A DNA stretch of 64,000 bases from an uncultured Tenacibaculum sp. (GTDB lineage: Bacteria; Bacteroidota; Bacteroidia; Flavobacteriales; Flavobacteriaceae). The stretch covers positions 62,001 through 126,000 of the forward strand of contig CANMJA010000004.1 of the NCBI GenBank assembly GCA_947498055.1, given 5' to 3'. Numbering within the stretch: the first letter of the stretch is position 1; the number at the start of each line of letters is the position of its first letter. Under the pieces are notes generated by a model. It made no database searches. It was not told where the DNA came from and worked only from the letters and a program-made list of their open reading frames with translations. Position numbers and translations under genes: made by a program. This document shows positions 36,107-45,488 of this stretch, piece by piece.

Positions 36107-36562
36107 ATGAAAAATATCCAATTTATTTTTATCGCTCTAGTTTTAATATTTATCTCTTCTTGCGGAAGTAATGAAGAAAAAGATATAGCAGAAGCAAATG
36201 CTTGTGCAGTTATAGAACAAGAAAGTTTTATTAAACAATTTTACCCTAATGCAACAGAAATTAGGCACGAACAACTTGATAGAACATTTAATCCTTGTCA
36301 AACCTTTTTTTCTATCAATGGAGAACAGGAACTTATGTTGGTTACACATGTTGTAGGCGCTGGTAGTGAGGCTAGTTTAGAAGCTGGTATGCGAGTGTTT
36401 CCTGATAAACAATTATTAAATGGTATAGGAAGTAAAGCTTATTATATAGAAAAATTAAATCAAGTATCTGTATGGAAAGGCAATGATTTATTTCATATTG
36501 TGGTTACTACCGGTAAAGAAGATGTCATAAAAGTTACAAAAGAAATTATAAATAAGTTCTAA
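36107..36562 (+). CDS. Lipoprotein, unknown function
   Basis: 151 residues. Lipoprotein signal (LVLIFISSCGS, Cys about 19). The mature domain has a possible disulfide pair (ANACAVIEQ and NPCQTFFSI) and a compact alpha/beta pattern. No named family. It follows the DUF4412 gene by 30 nt, so the same transcript is likely, and a terminator follows. Confidence 0.75.
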   Translation: MKNIQFIFIALVLIFISSCGSNEEKDIAEANACAVIEQESFIKQFYPNATEIRHEQLDRTFNPCQTFFSINGEQELMLVTHVVGAGSEASLEAGMRVFPDKQLLNGIGSKAYYIEKLNQVSVWKGNDLFHIVVTTGKEDVIKVTKEIINKF

Positions 36563-36570
36563 TTATAATT

Positions 36571-36630
36571 AAAACAGGATACATGCTATAACCTAATAAG
36601 TATTCATTTCCCCTTGTATCCTGTTTTTTT
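36571..36630 (+). terminator. Terminator of the DUF4412 operon
   Basis: aaaacaggataca (36571-36583) pairs with tgtatcctgtttt (36615-36627) across a 31-nt loop, followed by a T run. Confidence 0.65.
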
Positions 36631-36672
36631 TACTCTAAAAAATTTTATCCTTTCTTCAAAACATATTTTACG

Positions 36673-37779
36673 ATGAAAACAAAATTACTTTTTATCATTA
36701 GTATAGTATCCATTCAAATACATACCCAAGTTGCGTATGTGAAAGATTTGATAAACCCTGCTGGACTTATTATTATTGATGATTATTTATATTTTACTCA
36801 GAAAGATACTAATGGAAAAATATCGAAAGTAGATTTAACACAAAACAAACCAACGGTAATAGATGTTGTTAGCGGTTTAAAAGAACCTGTAGATCTTATT
36901 AATGATGGTAATAATATTTTATATGTAATAGAGCGTTTAGGAGGCTTGTATAAAGTAGATTTAACACAAAACAATCCTACGCCAGTTTTTATATTAGATC
37001 CTACTGGAAATACGAGTAATAGATCTAGGTCTATCTCTTTAAAAGATGACTATATATACATCTCTTTGTCTGATGAAAATAAAATAGTGAAAGTAAATAT
37101 TAATGACAGCTTTCCTACTACATCTCAAGAGTTCATATCTAATATTGGTTTTGTAAGTGAAACACTTTTTGTGAAAAATGATTTATATTTTACTCATTTT
37201 ATTGCAGGTGTTGGTATTAGACTTTCTAAAATTGATGTTACAAACCCAAACCCTACACCAGTAATAGTAGAAAATACGATTCTAAATCTTTCTGACTTAA
37301 CCGTTGTTGATGATTACATGTATGTAACACAATGGAATTCAGGGGCAAAAATAGCTAAAATTAACCTCACAGACACCTTACCCACAAATGCTTCTACAGT
37401 AATTACTGGATTAGATTTTCATGCGGGATCAATCGTAATAAGAAATGACAAAATTTATGTTGCTAGCCATATTAATCCTGGTAGAATTATGATGTATACA
37501 GATAAAACACTAGGAATTCAAAACCTTAAAAAGGGTAATAAAGAAACAACTATTTATCCAAACCCAACTTCAGAAAAGCTAACTGTGCATTTAAAAAACA
37601 ATGATTTTATAAATTCTGTAGAGGTTTTTAATCTAACAGGTAAAAAAATACTAGAAACTTTCGTTAAAAATACCTCTGAAATCATATTAAACGTAACCTC
37701 TCTTTCTAATGGCGTATATATTTTAAAAACTACATCTGAAAGAGGCACTTCAATTAAAAAACTAATAGTAGAAAAATAG
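36673..37779 (+). CDS. T9SS-exported beta-propeller-like protein
   Basis: 368 residues. The signal peptide ends IHTQ. The body (about 20-285) is made of repeated lines of beta-propeller type (ISKVDLTQNKPTVIDVVSGL, LYKVDLTQNNPTPVFIL, SKIDVTNPNPTPVIVEN, AKINLTDTLP) with five or six blades. The last 80 residues are a T9SS sorting domain (TTIYPNPTSEKLTVHLKNND ... GVYILKTTSERGTSIKKLIVEK). Probably a surface or secreted binding protein. It has its own terminator. Confidence 0.85.
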   Translation: MKTKLLFIISIVSIQIHTQVAYVKDLINPAGLIIIDDYLYFTQKDTNGKISKVDLTQNKPTVIDVVSGLKEPVDLINDGNNILYVIERLGGLYKVDLTQNNPTPVFILDPTGNTSNRSRSISLKDDYIYISLSDENKIVKVNINDSFPTTSQEFISNIGFVSETLFVKNDLYFTHFIAGVGIRLSKIDVTNPNPTPVIVENTILNLSDLTVVDDYMYVTQWNSGAKIAKINLTDTLPTNASTVITGLDFHAGSIVIRNDKIYVASHINPGRIMMYTDKTLGIQNLKKGNKETTIYPNPTSEKLTVHLKNNDFINSVEVFNLTGKKILETFVKNTSEIILNVTSLSNGVYILKTTSERGTSIKKLIVEK

Positions 37780-37808
37780 TTTTTCATTTATGTTTTTTAT
37801 TTCTACGG

Positions 37809-37835
37809 AACCTGTCTTAATAAAGGCAGGTTTTA
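37809..37835 (+). terminator. Terminator of the T9SS propeller gene
   Basis: aacctgtctt (37809-37818) pairs with aaggcaggtt (37823-37832), with one G-T pair and a T-rich tail. Confidence 0.7.
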
Positions 37836-37851
37836 TTTTTAACTAATACAT

Positions 37852-37878
37852 GTTAACCTTACTCTATTTGAAACATTA
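37852..37878 (+). promoter_or_regulatory. Bipartite promoter-like motif, copy B
   Basis: gttaacc (37852-37858), 13 nt, aacatta (37872-37878), about 25 nt before the lipoprotein gene at 37905. Confidence 0.55.
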
Positions 37879-37904
37879 ATACCATATAACTAACAATATA
37901 AAAG

Positions 37905-38573
37905 ATGAAAAAATTAAATGTATTAATAATAGTAGCACTAGTCGTTTTTATTTCTTGTAGTACTAATGAAGAAATTGTAGAACAAAAGCCTTTTAAAGAA
38001 CTTATTATAACGAATCTTGGGGAACATTCAGAAAAAATTCAAATACCTGAACCGCTAAAAAACTCTCAGAATATGTATGCAAAAGAAGCAGTTACTGAAT
38101 TTAGTAATTTAAAAGAAATAATTACTTCTTTTTATTCTTTCTTAACTGTTCCAGAAACTGCATCTGAAGAAAAAATTAATGAAAATACGGTTGTTTATAA
38201 TTGGATCGGTAATCTCTTTGGCAACACTTTAAATATCGATTATAGAATTACTAAAAAAGAGGACAGATATACTTTCATATTCCATATTTCATCCGGAACA
38301 GAATCTACAGATCTCATTAATGGGTACACTTTTTTTAATGAAGAAAGTGGTAATATCACCTATAAAGAGTCTAATTACATTGCCTCTTCAAATTGGAAAA
38401 TTAAAGATACTATTTTATTCTTCGAGTTTTTAGCAGATGGAGATAAGGATTCTTTTGAGATCGATATAATAACTGGAAAAGGAAAAATGATAAAACAAGG
38501 AAACGCATACGAATGGAATGAAGATGGTACAGGAAAAGTTACCTATAAAAATGGAGATATTTTTAATTGGTAA
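37905..38573 (+). CDS. Lipoprotein, paralogue of the one at 39304
   Basis: 222 residues. Lipoprotein signal (LVVFISCSTN, Cys18). The mature part matches the lipoprotein at 39304 in order and length: an N-terminal helical part (PEPLKNSQNMYAKEAVTEFS), TVPE.AS, N.DYRI...DRYTFI..I, LI.GY, and a final run of W/G-containing strands (YEWNEDGTGKVTYKNGD.FNW). No family known. Preceded by bipartite motif copy B. Confidence 0.75.
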   Translation: MKKLNVLIIVALVVFISCSTNEEIVEQKPFKELIITNLGEHSEKIQIPEPLKNSQNMYAKEAVTEFSNLKEIITSFYSFLTVPETASEEKINENTVVYNWIGNLFGNTLNIDYRITKKEDRYTFIFHISSGTESTDLINGYTFFNEESGNITYKESNYIASSNWKIKDTILFFEFLADGDKDSFEIDIITGKGKMIKQGNAYEWNEDGTGKVTYKNGDIFNW

Positions 38574-38589
38574 AAAAAATCTAAAAAAT

Positions 38590-38617
38590 GTTAACCTCTA
38601 CAATATAAATAACATTA
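38590..38617 (+). promoter_or_regulatory. Bipartite promoter-like motif, copy C
   Basis: gttaacc (38590-38596), 14 nt, aacatta (38611-38617), then agctgtataacat, similar to copy A. It lies 27 nt before the gene at 38645. Confidence 0.55.
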
Positions 38618-38644
38618 AGCTGTATAACATATAAAATAACAAAA

Positions 38645-39115
38645 ATGAAAAAATTAACATTAACTATTTTTTGCTTTGTCTTTTCTGTCATTGCATTTTC
38701 ACAAACTAAAATTGGGCTGCAAGCTGCTTACGGAACTAATTCAGAATTTGGAGTAGGAGCGAAAGCTTCTTTTAAAATTACAGATAACATATTTGCTTCT
38801 CCTTCTATTAATTATTTTTTTGGAGAAAATACGCAAGGAGCAAATTCTTCTATTATTGGATTTAATGCCGATGCTCATTATGTGTTTTCTAATAATGACG
38901 ATGTTCTTTTTTATCCTTTAGCAGGTTTAAACTTTACTCGTGCAAGTGTTTCTGTTCTCGGAATAAGTGCTTCTACCTCTGAAATTGGCTTTAATGTGGG
39001 TGGTGGACTAAACTATAATTTATCCTCGTCTTTAACAGGGGTATTGGAAGCTAAATATATTCTTAGCGCATTCGATCAAGCTGTTTTTAGTCTTGGTCTT
39101 TTATATAATCTGTAA
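38645..39115 (+). CDS. Small outer-membrane beta-barrel protein
   Basis: 156 residues with a signal peptide (VFSVIAFSQ). The mature part shows alternating strand patterns with aromatic ends (ASPSINYFFGEN, ADAHYVFSNNDDVLFYPLAG, GGGLNYNLSSSLTGVLEAKY) and a terminal aromatic/hydrophobic end (GLLYNL), as in 8-stranded OmpA/OmpX-like barrels of the Bacteroidota. Function unknown. Placed between two paralogous lipoprotein genes and preceded by motif copy C. Confidence 0.85.
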   Translation: MKKLTLTIFCFVFSVIAFSQTKIGLQAAYGTNSEFGVGAKASFKITDNIFASPSINYFFGENTQGANSSIIGFNADAHYVFSNNDDVLFYPLAGLNFTRASVSVLGISASTSEIGFNVGGGLNYNLSSSLTGVLEAKYILSAFDQAVFSLGLLYNL

Positions 39116-39303
39116 CTAAACTTCGTATCGGCTAAAGGTGACTAAGAATAACACAAAAGACAGGAGTTAGAGTAGTTAAAAGGAGTTTTTTAATATTGAG
39201 AATAACTTCTTAACTCCTAAACTCTTTAACTTTTAAAAAACTAAAGTATGCACCTAAAGGCGAGATATTTAAACTCATAATGATACATTAAAAAATAAAA
39301 ACA

Positions 39304-40023
39304 ATGAAAAAATTAACAAATTTAGCAGTCCTTTTCAGTCTAATAATTTTCACTTCATGTAGTAACAATGATGAAGGTGAGATAATAGACAAAATAAAAG
39401 AAGAAGAACTTTCAGAAGTAATGGAAGATTTTCAAAAGAAAATAGAATCTATAGAAGTTCCAAATGCATTAAGGGAAAATTCAGATGTAAATGCGCAGCA
39501 AACAGAAACGTATTTTAATCTTATTAAAAACTACGGAATTACTTTTTCTAGTTTCTTTACTATTCCTGAAAATGCAAGTTTTGAGAATAATAGCGTGGTG
39601 GGTAGAGGTACTTTTACTGGAAATAGTGAAACATATACTTGGTCTAGTGGAAATACAACCATTAATTATACTATTACTGAATTAGTAGATAGGTATACGT
39701 TTATCTACAAAATTGTAAGTCCTGATTTTACAGGTAAATTACTAGATGGTTATAGTTTAAAAGATGGAAGTTATGCAGAATTAAATTTAATAGATCCTTC
39801 CAATTCTAATCTATCCTTATCTTTAAAATGGACTTATACAGAAAATATGTCTAAAGTAGAAATTAATATTGATAGTAATAAATTTTTATTAGAATCTAAT
39901 AAAGACAATTCTGGAAATATTAAAGTATATGAAAACGGTGCATTATCTTCTGAATGTAAATGGAATGCAGACGGAAGTGGTTCTCTTATAAATTATGTAA
40001 CTGGAGAATCTTATACTTGGTAA
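39304..40023 (+). CDS. Lipoprotein, paralogue of the one at 37905
   Basis: 239 residues. Lipoprotein signal (LIIFTSCSNN, Cys about 20). It aligns with the 37905 lipoprotein: VPNALRENSDVNAQQTETYF, FFTIPENAS, NYTITELVDRYTFIYKI, LLDGYSLKDGS, and KWNADGSGSLINYVTGESYTW at the end. The two genes flank the beta-barrel gene, a local duplication or insertion pattern. I see no bipartite motif directly before this copy. Confidence 0.75.
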   Translation: MKKLTNLAVLFSLIIFTSCSNNDEGEIIDKIKEEELSEVMEDFQKKIESIEVPNALRENSDVNAQQTETYFNLIKNYGITFSSFFTIPENASFENNSVVGRGTFTGNSETYTWSSGNTTINYTITELVDRYTFIYKIVSPDFTGKLLDGYSLKDGSYAELNLIDPSNSNLSLSLKWTYTENMSKVEINIDSNKFLLESNKDNSGNIKVYENGALSSECKWNADGSGSLINYVTGESYTW

Positions 40024-40051
40024 AACACTTCTTTTTGAATTAATTTGTAAC

Positions 40052-40082
40052 AAAACAACCCATTTTAAAAATGGGTTGTTTT
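40052..40082 (+). terminator. Terminator after the lipoprotein gene
   Basis: aaaacaacccat (40052-40063) pairs perfectly with atgggttgtttt (40071-40082), 7-nt loop, T-rich tail. Confidence 0.8.
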
Positions 40083-40259
40083 GTTTATTACTAATAACTT
40101 AAGTTCGATTTATATTCAATTGTTGATGAGTTCTTTTAAAACTAAAATGGCTCATCGAGTAATTTTTCAGACTAAAAGGAAGAAAAATGGTATCGAGATG
40201 TTCTCTATACATCTCCTTATAACTTAGAATAAAACCTATTGTTAAAGTTAACGTATGTA

Positions 40260-43200
40260 TTATTTAATAATTATCTTCCTTGTTATTTTTCTATTAGTTG
40301 CATCTATTAGTTGTACTAAATAAATACCTCCACTTAAGTTAATAGACATTTCTTGTTTTTCTTCTTGAGAAAAATCAATATCATTTGCATACACTTGACT
40401 TCCTGAAAGATTAAAAATACGGATTTTTGTTTTTCCTATTTCACGTTTAGCAAAAACTGTAAACTCTCCATTAGATACTGTTGGGTACACTGTAAATAAT
40501 TCATTTCCTTTAATTACCTCTTTCACAGAAGCTGTTGCTCCAGTAAATTTTCCAGAAAAAATACCTCTTCCGTATGTAGAAACAAAAACAGTATTATCAT
40601 CACGTACATCCATATCTGTAACAGGAACATTACTCATTCCATTGAATGATTGTGTCCATTTAGGAGTAGTAACACTAAAATCATCTGTTTTCCAAACCCC
40701 TAAATCTGTTCCAATAATTACTTCTTTTCTATTTAATGGGTTTTGTAAGATTGTTTTAACAGGAATATCTGGAAAATCTCCTTCTTTATTTTCCCATGTT
40801 GTACCGCCATCATTTGTATACCATATACTAACTACTCCATAATTATGCATGGTTACAAAAATTTCATTTGCATTTGCTCCAAATTCAATATCAGAAATAG
40901 ACCCGACAAAATCAGATCCTGTAATTTCACTCCATGTTATAGAAGATGAATTTGCATTTTTAACCTGTAATAATTTTCCGTTTTTTAAACCTATGAATAA
41001 ACTACTACTCGTTGTAGTGAATGGAGAAATCTTTAAAGCAGACGGTTCTCCATCCATTAATCCATTTGTTAAATTTGTTTTTATAGGTGTGCCAGATAAT
41101 AAATTGCTATATCTTCTTACAATAAAATTAGTGCCAGAAGAATAATTAGCATAAAGAATATTAAGATTTGAATCTAATTCTTCTTGATTTATAAAATCGC
41201 CATTAGAACCTTCTTCCCTATTAATAGTAATTCTAGCATTTGTTTGATAATTAAATAAACTTATACTTCTATTATAAACAAAATTACTAATGTAATACCT
41301 ATCTCTTCCATCTGTATCAAAAAAACTATGCGCTCCATCACCTCCAGAAGCCTCTCTAGAGCTATTTATTCCTGAAGAAGCATTTTCAAATAATTGTGTA
41401 CCATTATCCTGAGCTCCTGCTATAAAATAATCTCCTGTAAAAGCAGAGGTTGGAGCTACCCCAACAGTATAAAATTGTAATGTATTATAATTTCTATTTC
41501 TTGCGCTAATTATATTTCCTCCATCATTTGAGAATGATACACCTCCATCGTGTGAAAAAATCATTTTTGAGGAAGAATTATTAGAAAAAGCAATTCCGTG
41601 TTGGTCTGCATGAACTTCTTGAAATCCAAAACCACCAAACCAATGAGAAAGTTGTGTCCAAATATTCCCTCCGTTTGTAGATCCAAAAAGATTTATTCCT
41701 CCCACAAAAATGGTTTCGTCATTATCAGGATTTACTTTTATTAACAAATCATACCCTGCTTGTCCTCTTGTAAAGTCATTTCTTGGAATATCCGTATCCG
41801 CATCATTGGGTAATGTTATTTCTGTAATATTTTGAAATTTATTTACCGTTTTAAAAATTTTAACAGGACTACTATTATCACTTGTTTGGACTAAAATATA
41901 TCCTTTATTTACATTTGTTGTAGATACCGCTATTTCAGTTCTTAATCCATTAGGTACTGTAGCTAATAAATTAAAATCCACTCCGTTTGTAGAGTTAAAA
42001 ATAGCTCCCCCTCCATCTCCATAAGCGTCACTTCTGTTCGTACTTAAAAAAATAGAATTATCTGCTCCTAACTCTATATTGTTTGGTTCATATGGGTTCC
42101 CTCTAGTAGTTTTTGGTAAGTTTAACCTTGTGAAATTTTCTCCATCTACAGATTTATATATTCCTATTGTATCACCACCTAAAGAAACTCCTTGATTACT
42201 AGCATCTCCTACTGCTACATACACCTCAGAAACTCCTGCGTTATTTCTTACAACAATATCATTTATATTCTGAACTCCTGGCAGAATTAATCCTGTTAAT
42301 TGTGAACCTGTACTACTTAATGTTACATTAATCAATTCTTTTTCTAATGCATCAATTAAAAGACTTCCGTTTGTCTTACTAATCATTACTGCCGGAATTG
42401 TAATTGAAGTATTTTCTCCTCCCATTGAAATAGGATCTCCTGCAACATTGTTAATCATTATTACAGCAATAGCTCCAGCATCTTGCGCCTTAATAACTTT
42501 ATCAGTAAAATTACATATTCCTCTTTCTATTACTGCTATCTTTCCGACTAATTCAGCTGCATTCATTAGTGTTTCACAAGCATCTATTACTGTAGCAACA
42601 CCATCGTTTACTAAAACCAAATCGCCAGTAACATCAGAAGAAAGGTCTCCTCCAAAAGAATTCGTTAATATAGAGGCGTAATTTCCTTCTACAGTAGAAG
42701 GACTACTTACTTTAACAGTAGCATTTTCTTGAAAAAAAGACGGTCCTGTTATACCTCCAAATATTTTATTCCATGTATTACCACCATCAACAGATTTCCA
42801 TAAACCATTTCCATTAGCGTCTCCTCTTGTAAACGATTCTCCTGTGCCTACATAAAATATGTTTGAATTATTTGGATCTACAGCAATAGATGATACTGCT
42901 AAATTTTCAGGAATACCTATTTGTTCCCATGCTGAATTTGCATTAGAAATATTTCTGTTTCTCCACAAACCTCCACTTACACCTCCAGCAATAACAGTCT
43001 CGTCTGTTGCATCGTTAGGATCAAAAATTATAGCCCTTGTTCTTCCGCCCACATTATTAGGTCCTCTTTCTATCCAAGAATTATCTGAAGCGTCTCCTGG
43101 AACTCTAAATACGGGTCTGTTCTTTTTTAATTTTTCTTGTAACTCAAAAATATTTTCTCTGTGTATTTTTCCTGTAACTGGATTTATTTCACTTAAATAT

Positions 43201-43421
43201 TTTTGGTCGAAATAAGCATTTGGTGGTATTCCAAATTTTCTTCGCTCTTTTTTAGATAAATTTATTGTTTTTTGATAAGGGTGATTTCTTAAAATTTCTG
43301 CATGTTTCTCTCTTAATTTTTCCGTTTCTGTCTTTTCATTTCCTTTGTTAAAAAGAAAAAAATTAAACATAATTATAAACAATATTACTCCGGTTACTAT
43401 ACTTGTTTTTTTATTTTTCAT
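40260..43421 (-). CDS. Large T9SS-exported beta-propeller protein with PA domain
   Basis: 1053 residues. The N-terminal hydrophobic segment (TGVILFIIMFNFFLF) acts as signal. A propeptide-like basic region follows to about 120. BNR/sortilin-type propeller repeats then appear (NGLWKSVDGGNTWNKIFGG, FVGGINLFGSTNGGNIWTQL, IFSHDGGVSFSNDGG, ISIWYTNDGGTTWENK-like). A protease-associated (PA) domain is inserted at about 240-360 (LVGKIAVIERGICNFTDKV, IPAVMISKTNGSLLI). The last 80 residues are a T9SS sorting domain (ELFTVYPTVSNGEFTVFAKR ... GGIYLVQLIDATNRKITRKI). Secreted; such proteins may bind or process extracellular material. Single gene, leftward. Confidence 0.88.
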   Translation of the reverse strand: MKNKKTSIVTGVILFIIMFNFFLFNKGNEKTETEKLREKHAEILRNHPYQKTINLSKKERRKFGIPPNAYFDQKYLSEINPVTGKIHRENIFELQEKLKKNRPVFRVPGDASDNSWIERGPNNVGGRTRAIIFDPNDATDETVIAGGVSGGLWRNRNISNANSAWEQIGIPENLAVSSIAVDPNNSNIFYVGTGESFTRGDANGNGLWKSVDGGNTWNKIFGGITGPSFFQENATVKVSSPSTVEGNYASILTNSFGGDLSSDVTGDLVLVNDGVATVIDACETLMNAAELVGKIAVIERGICNFTDKVIKAQDAGAIAVIMINNVAGDPISMGGENTSITIPAVMISKTNGSLLIDALEKELINVTLSSTGSQLTGLILPGVQNINDIVVRNNAGVSEVYVAVGDASNQGVSLGGDTIGIYKSVDGENFTRLNLPKTTRGNPYEPNNIELGADNSIFLSTNRSDAYGDGGGAIFNSTNGVDFNLLATVPNGLRTEIAVSTTNVNKGYILVQTSDNSSPVKIFKTVNKFQNITEITLPNDADTDIPRNDFTRGQAGYDLLIKVNPDNDETIFVGGINLFGSTNGGNIWTQLSHWFGGFGFQEVHADQHGIAFSNNSSSKMIFSHDGGVSFSNDGGNIISARNRNYNTLQFYTVGVAPTSAFTGDYFIAGAQDNGTQLFENASSGINSSREASGGDGAHSFFDTDGRDRYYISNFVYNRSISLFNYQTNARITINREEGSNGDFINQEELDSNLNILYANYSSGTNFIVRRYSNLLSGTPIKTNLTNGLMDGEPSALKISPFTTTSSSLFIGLKNGKLLQVKNANSSSITWSEITGSDFVGSISDIEFGANANEIFVTMHNYGVVSIWYTNDGGTTWENKEGDFPDIPVKTILQNPLNRKEVIIGTDLGVWKTDDFSVTTPKWTQSFNGMSNVPVTDMDVRDDNTVFVSTYGRGIFSGKFTGATASVKEVIKGNELFTVYPTVSNGEFTVFAKREIGKTKIRIFNLSGSQVYANDIDFSQEEKQEMSINLSGGIYLVQLIDATNRKITRKIIIK

Positions 43422-43452
43422 CGTTCTATAATTATGTTCAGAAACTTATGCT

Positions 43453-44787
43453 CTAAAGAAGGTTTCCTTTTATTTTTTTATGTAATCGAATAGCAAATCC
43501 GTCAGATAAACTTGCTACATAACTACCTATTTGCATAATTCTATTATACATTTCCTTACTTTCTGTTTGATATTCTTCTGGTAGTAAATGAAGTATTAAT
43601 TTGTCATAATTAGATAATACTCCTTCGTGTTTATTATTTAATGCAGTAACAAACACATCTAATAAATCAGCTATTATTTTATATCCTGCGACTTCTTTCT
43701 CTATTACTTCCTTACTATTGTAAATTTTATCAATGCTAATATTAATAATGTCGTTAATTTGAGCCTCATACTTACATTTATCTAATAAAGATTTATTAAA
43801 CTCTCCTTTTAAAATAGCTTCTTCATTTTCTAAAAATATAGTAACCGCTTCTCCTACCAACGTATTAATAGCAATAGCTCTTAAGTACCCTGTTCTATCT
43901 TTTTTGTGTTTTAAAGAATAATATTTCTCTCTATTTATACCAGAAACTAATTTAGACATATACTCTAAAGCATAGCTTTCATCTATTAAACCTAAATTAA
44001 TTCCATCTTCAAAATCTATAATTGTATAACAAATATCATCTGCTGCTTCTACTAAATATGCCAATGGATGACGATAATAAGAGATTGCTTCCCCTTCTTT
44101 TTTAAGCATTCCCAATTCATTTGCTACCTCTATAAAAGATGTTTTCTCCGACTGAAAAAAACCGTATTTTTTATCGGATATATCTTTCGTTGGTTTTTTT
44201 GGTAAACTTTCTTTTGGATATTTCATGAAAGCACCCAATGTTGCATAAGATAATCGCAATCCGCCAACAGTACCTCCTTTACTTTCTGTAACTATTTTAA
44301 ATCCGTTTGCATTTCCTTCAAAATCTATTAAATCTTGGTATTCTTTTTTGTTTAGTTGTTCTCGATATTGTTTTCCTTTTCCTGTTTTAAAATATTCTCC
44401 AATAGCTTTTTCCCCAGAATGTCCAAAAGGCGGATTTCCTATATCGTGCATTAAGGAGGCAGCAGCAACTATTGCTCCAAAATCATTGAATTTATATCCC
44501 AGTTTTTTTAGATTGGAATGACGATCTAACAACACCTTCCCTACTCTCCTACCTAATGTTCTTCCAACTACAGAAACTTCTAAACTGTGTGTTAAACGAG
44601 TATGAACAAAATCTGTTTTAGATAGTGGAATTACTTGTGTTTTATCTTGCAAACTTCTAAAAGCAGAAGAAAAAATAATTCTATCAAAATCTACCTCAAA
44701 CCCTAAACGAGTTTCATCTTGTAAAGCTCTTTCTCGTTTATTAATATCTCCTTGTCGTTTTAAAGAAAGTAGTTGTTCCCAGTTCAT
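43453..44787 (-). CDS. dgt: Deoxyguanosinetriphosphate triphosphohydrolase
   Basis: 444 residues from ATG 44787 (MNWEQLLSLKRQGD); an earlier ATG at 44847 would add 20 residues lacking family similarity. HD-domain metal ligands are in TRLTHSLEVS and AASLMHDIGNPPFGHSGEKA, with DETRLGFEVDFDRIIFSSAF-type N-terminus and later EAADDICYTIIDFEDG. It hydrolyses dGTP (possibly other dNTPs) to the nucleoside and triphosphate, lowering dNTP pools. It lies 30 nt before the T9SS gene on the same strand. Confidence 0.93.
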   Translation of the reverse strand: MNWEQLLSLKRQGDINKRERALQDETRLGFEVDFDRIIFSSAFRSLQDKTQVIPLSKTDFVHTRLTHSLEVSVVGRTLGRRVGKVLLDRHSNLKKLGYKFNDFGAIVAAASLMHDIGNPPFGHSGEKAIGEYFKTGKGKQYREQLNKKEYQDLIDFEGNANGFKIVTESKGGTVGGLRLSYATLGAFMKYPKESLPKKPTKDISDKKYGFFQSEKTSFIEVANELGMLKKEGEAISYYRHPLAYLVEAADDICYTIIDFEDGINLGLIDESYALEYMSKLVSGINREKYYSLKHKKDRTGYLRAIAINTLVGEAVTIFLENEEAILKGEFNKSLLDKCKYEAQINDIINISIDKIYNSKEVIEKEVAGYKIIADLLDVFVTALNNKHEGVLSNYDKLILHLLPEEYQTESKEMYNRIMQIGSYVASLSDGFAIRLHKKIKGNLL

Positions 44788-44893
44788 TCTTTGTATGTAT
44801 CTAAAATTTTCAGCAAATTTATCTAATCTTTTGTTTCTGATTACCAATAATTTATAATCATTTGTTGTTTTTTAATCTAAAACCAATTAACTA

Positions 44894-44924
44894 TTTGATT
44901 TTAAGATAAAAAAAGTTAGATTTG
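44894..44924 (+). promoter_or_regulatory. Promoter of the Panacea-domain gene
   Basis: tttg (44894-44897), 19 nt, tagatttg (44917-44924): a good Bacteroidota promoter, leader about 60 nt. Confidence 0.6.
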
Positions 44925-44987
44925 TACCCGTTTTTTCTTGAAAAAACCAAAAATTGTTGTTAACTTTACAAAAAGTAGTAAAGATTT

Positions 44988-45488
44988 ATGGGAACCGCTG
45001 GGTCAGTTGCAAACGAATTTATAAATTTATGTAATAAACATTCACTTGAATTAACAAATATAAAGTTAGTTAAACTAATGTATATTGCTCAAGGATTGTC
45101 ATTATCTCTATTGGATAGACCAATTTTTAAAGATGATACGATAGAAGCTTGGAAGTATGGTCCTGTAATTCCAAGTATATACCATGAATTTAAACATTTT
45201 AAATCTAATCCTATTACCTCTAAATCTGTTATTTTAGATAGTAATTGGGAAAACGCATCTGAACCTTTATTAGAAGAAGAAGAAGATAAAAAAATAGTTA
45301 AGTTAACTTGGGATTTATATAAAGATACTTCTGCTAGAGAATTAATTACTTCAACTCATAGACCTGGAACCCCTTGGAGTTTGACTTATGTACATGGTGA
45401 AAATAATGTGATAGACAATGCACTTATAAAAAAATATTACGATAAGTTTGTTGTTAACCTTAGAAAACAATTGAAAAAGAGTGCATAA
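44988..45488 (+). CDS. Panacea (DUF4065/SocA-like) domain protein, probable antitoxin
   Basis: 166 residues. Family lines are KLVKLMYIAQGLSLSLLDRP, FKDDTIEAWKYGPVIPSIYH, TSARELITSTHRPGTPWSL and an end with NALIKKYYDKF. Panacea domains are known as antitoxins that neutralise many unrelated toxins. The next gene overlaps its end by 8 nt and encodes a two-helix membrane protein, fitting a toxin-antitoxin arrangement in which the toxin acts on the membrane. Pairing is inferred from gene order. Confidence 0.85.
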   Translation: MGTAGSVANEFINLCNKHSLELTNIKLVKLMYIAQGLSLSLLDRPIFKDDTIEAWKYGPVIPSIYHEFKHFKSNPITSKSVILDSNWENASEPLLEEEEDKKIVKLTWDLYKDTSARELITSTHRPGTPWSLTYVHGENNVIDNALIKKYYDKFVVNLRKQLKKSA

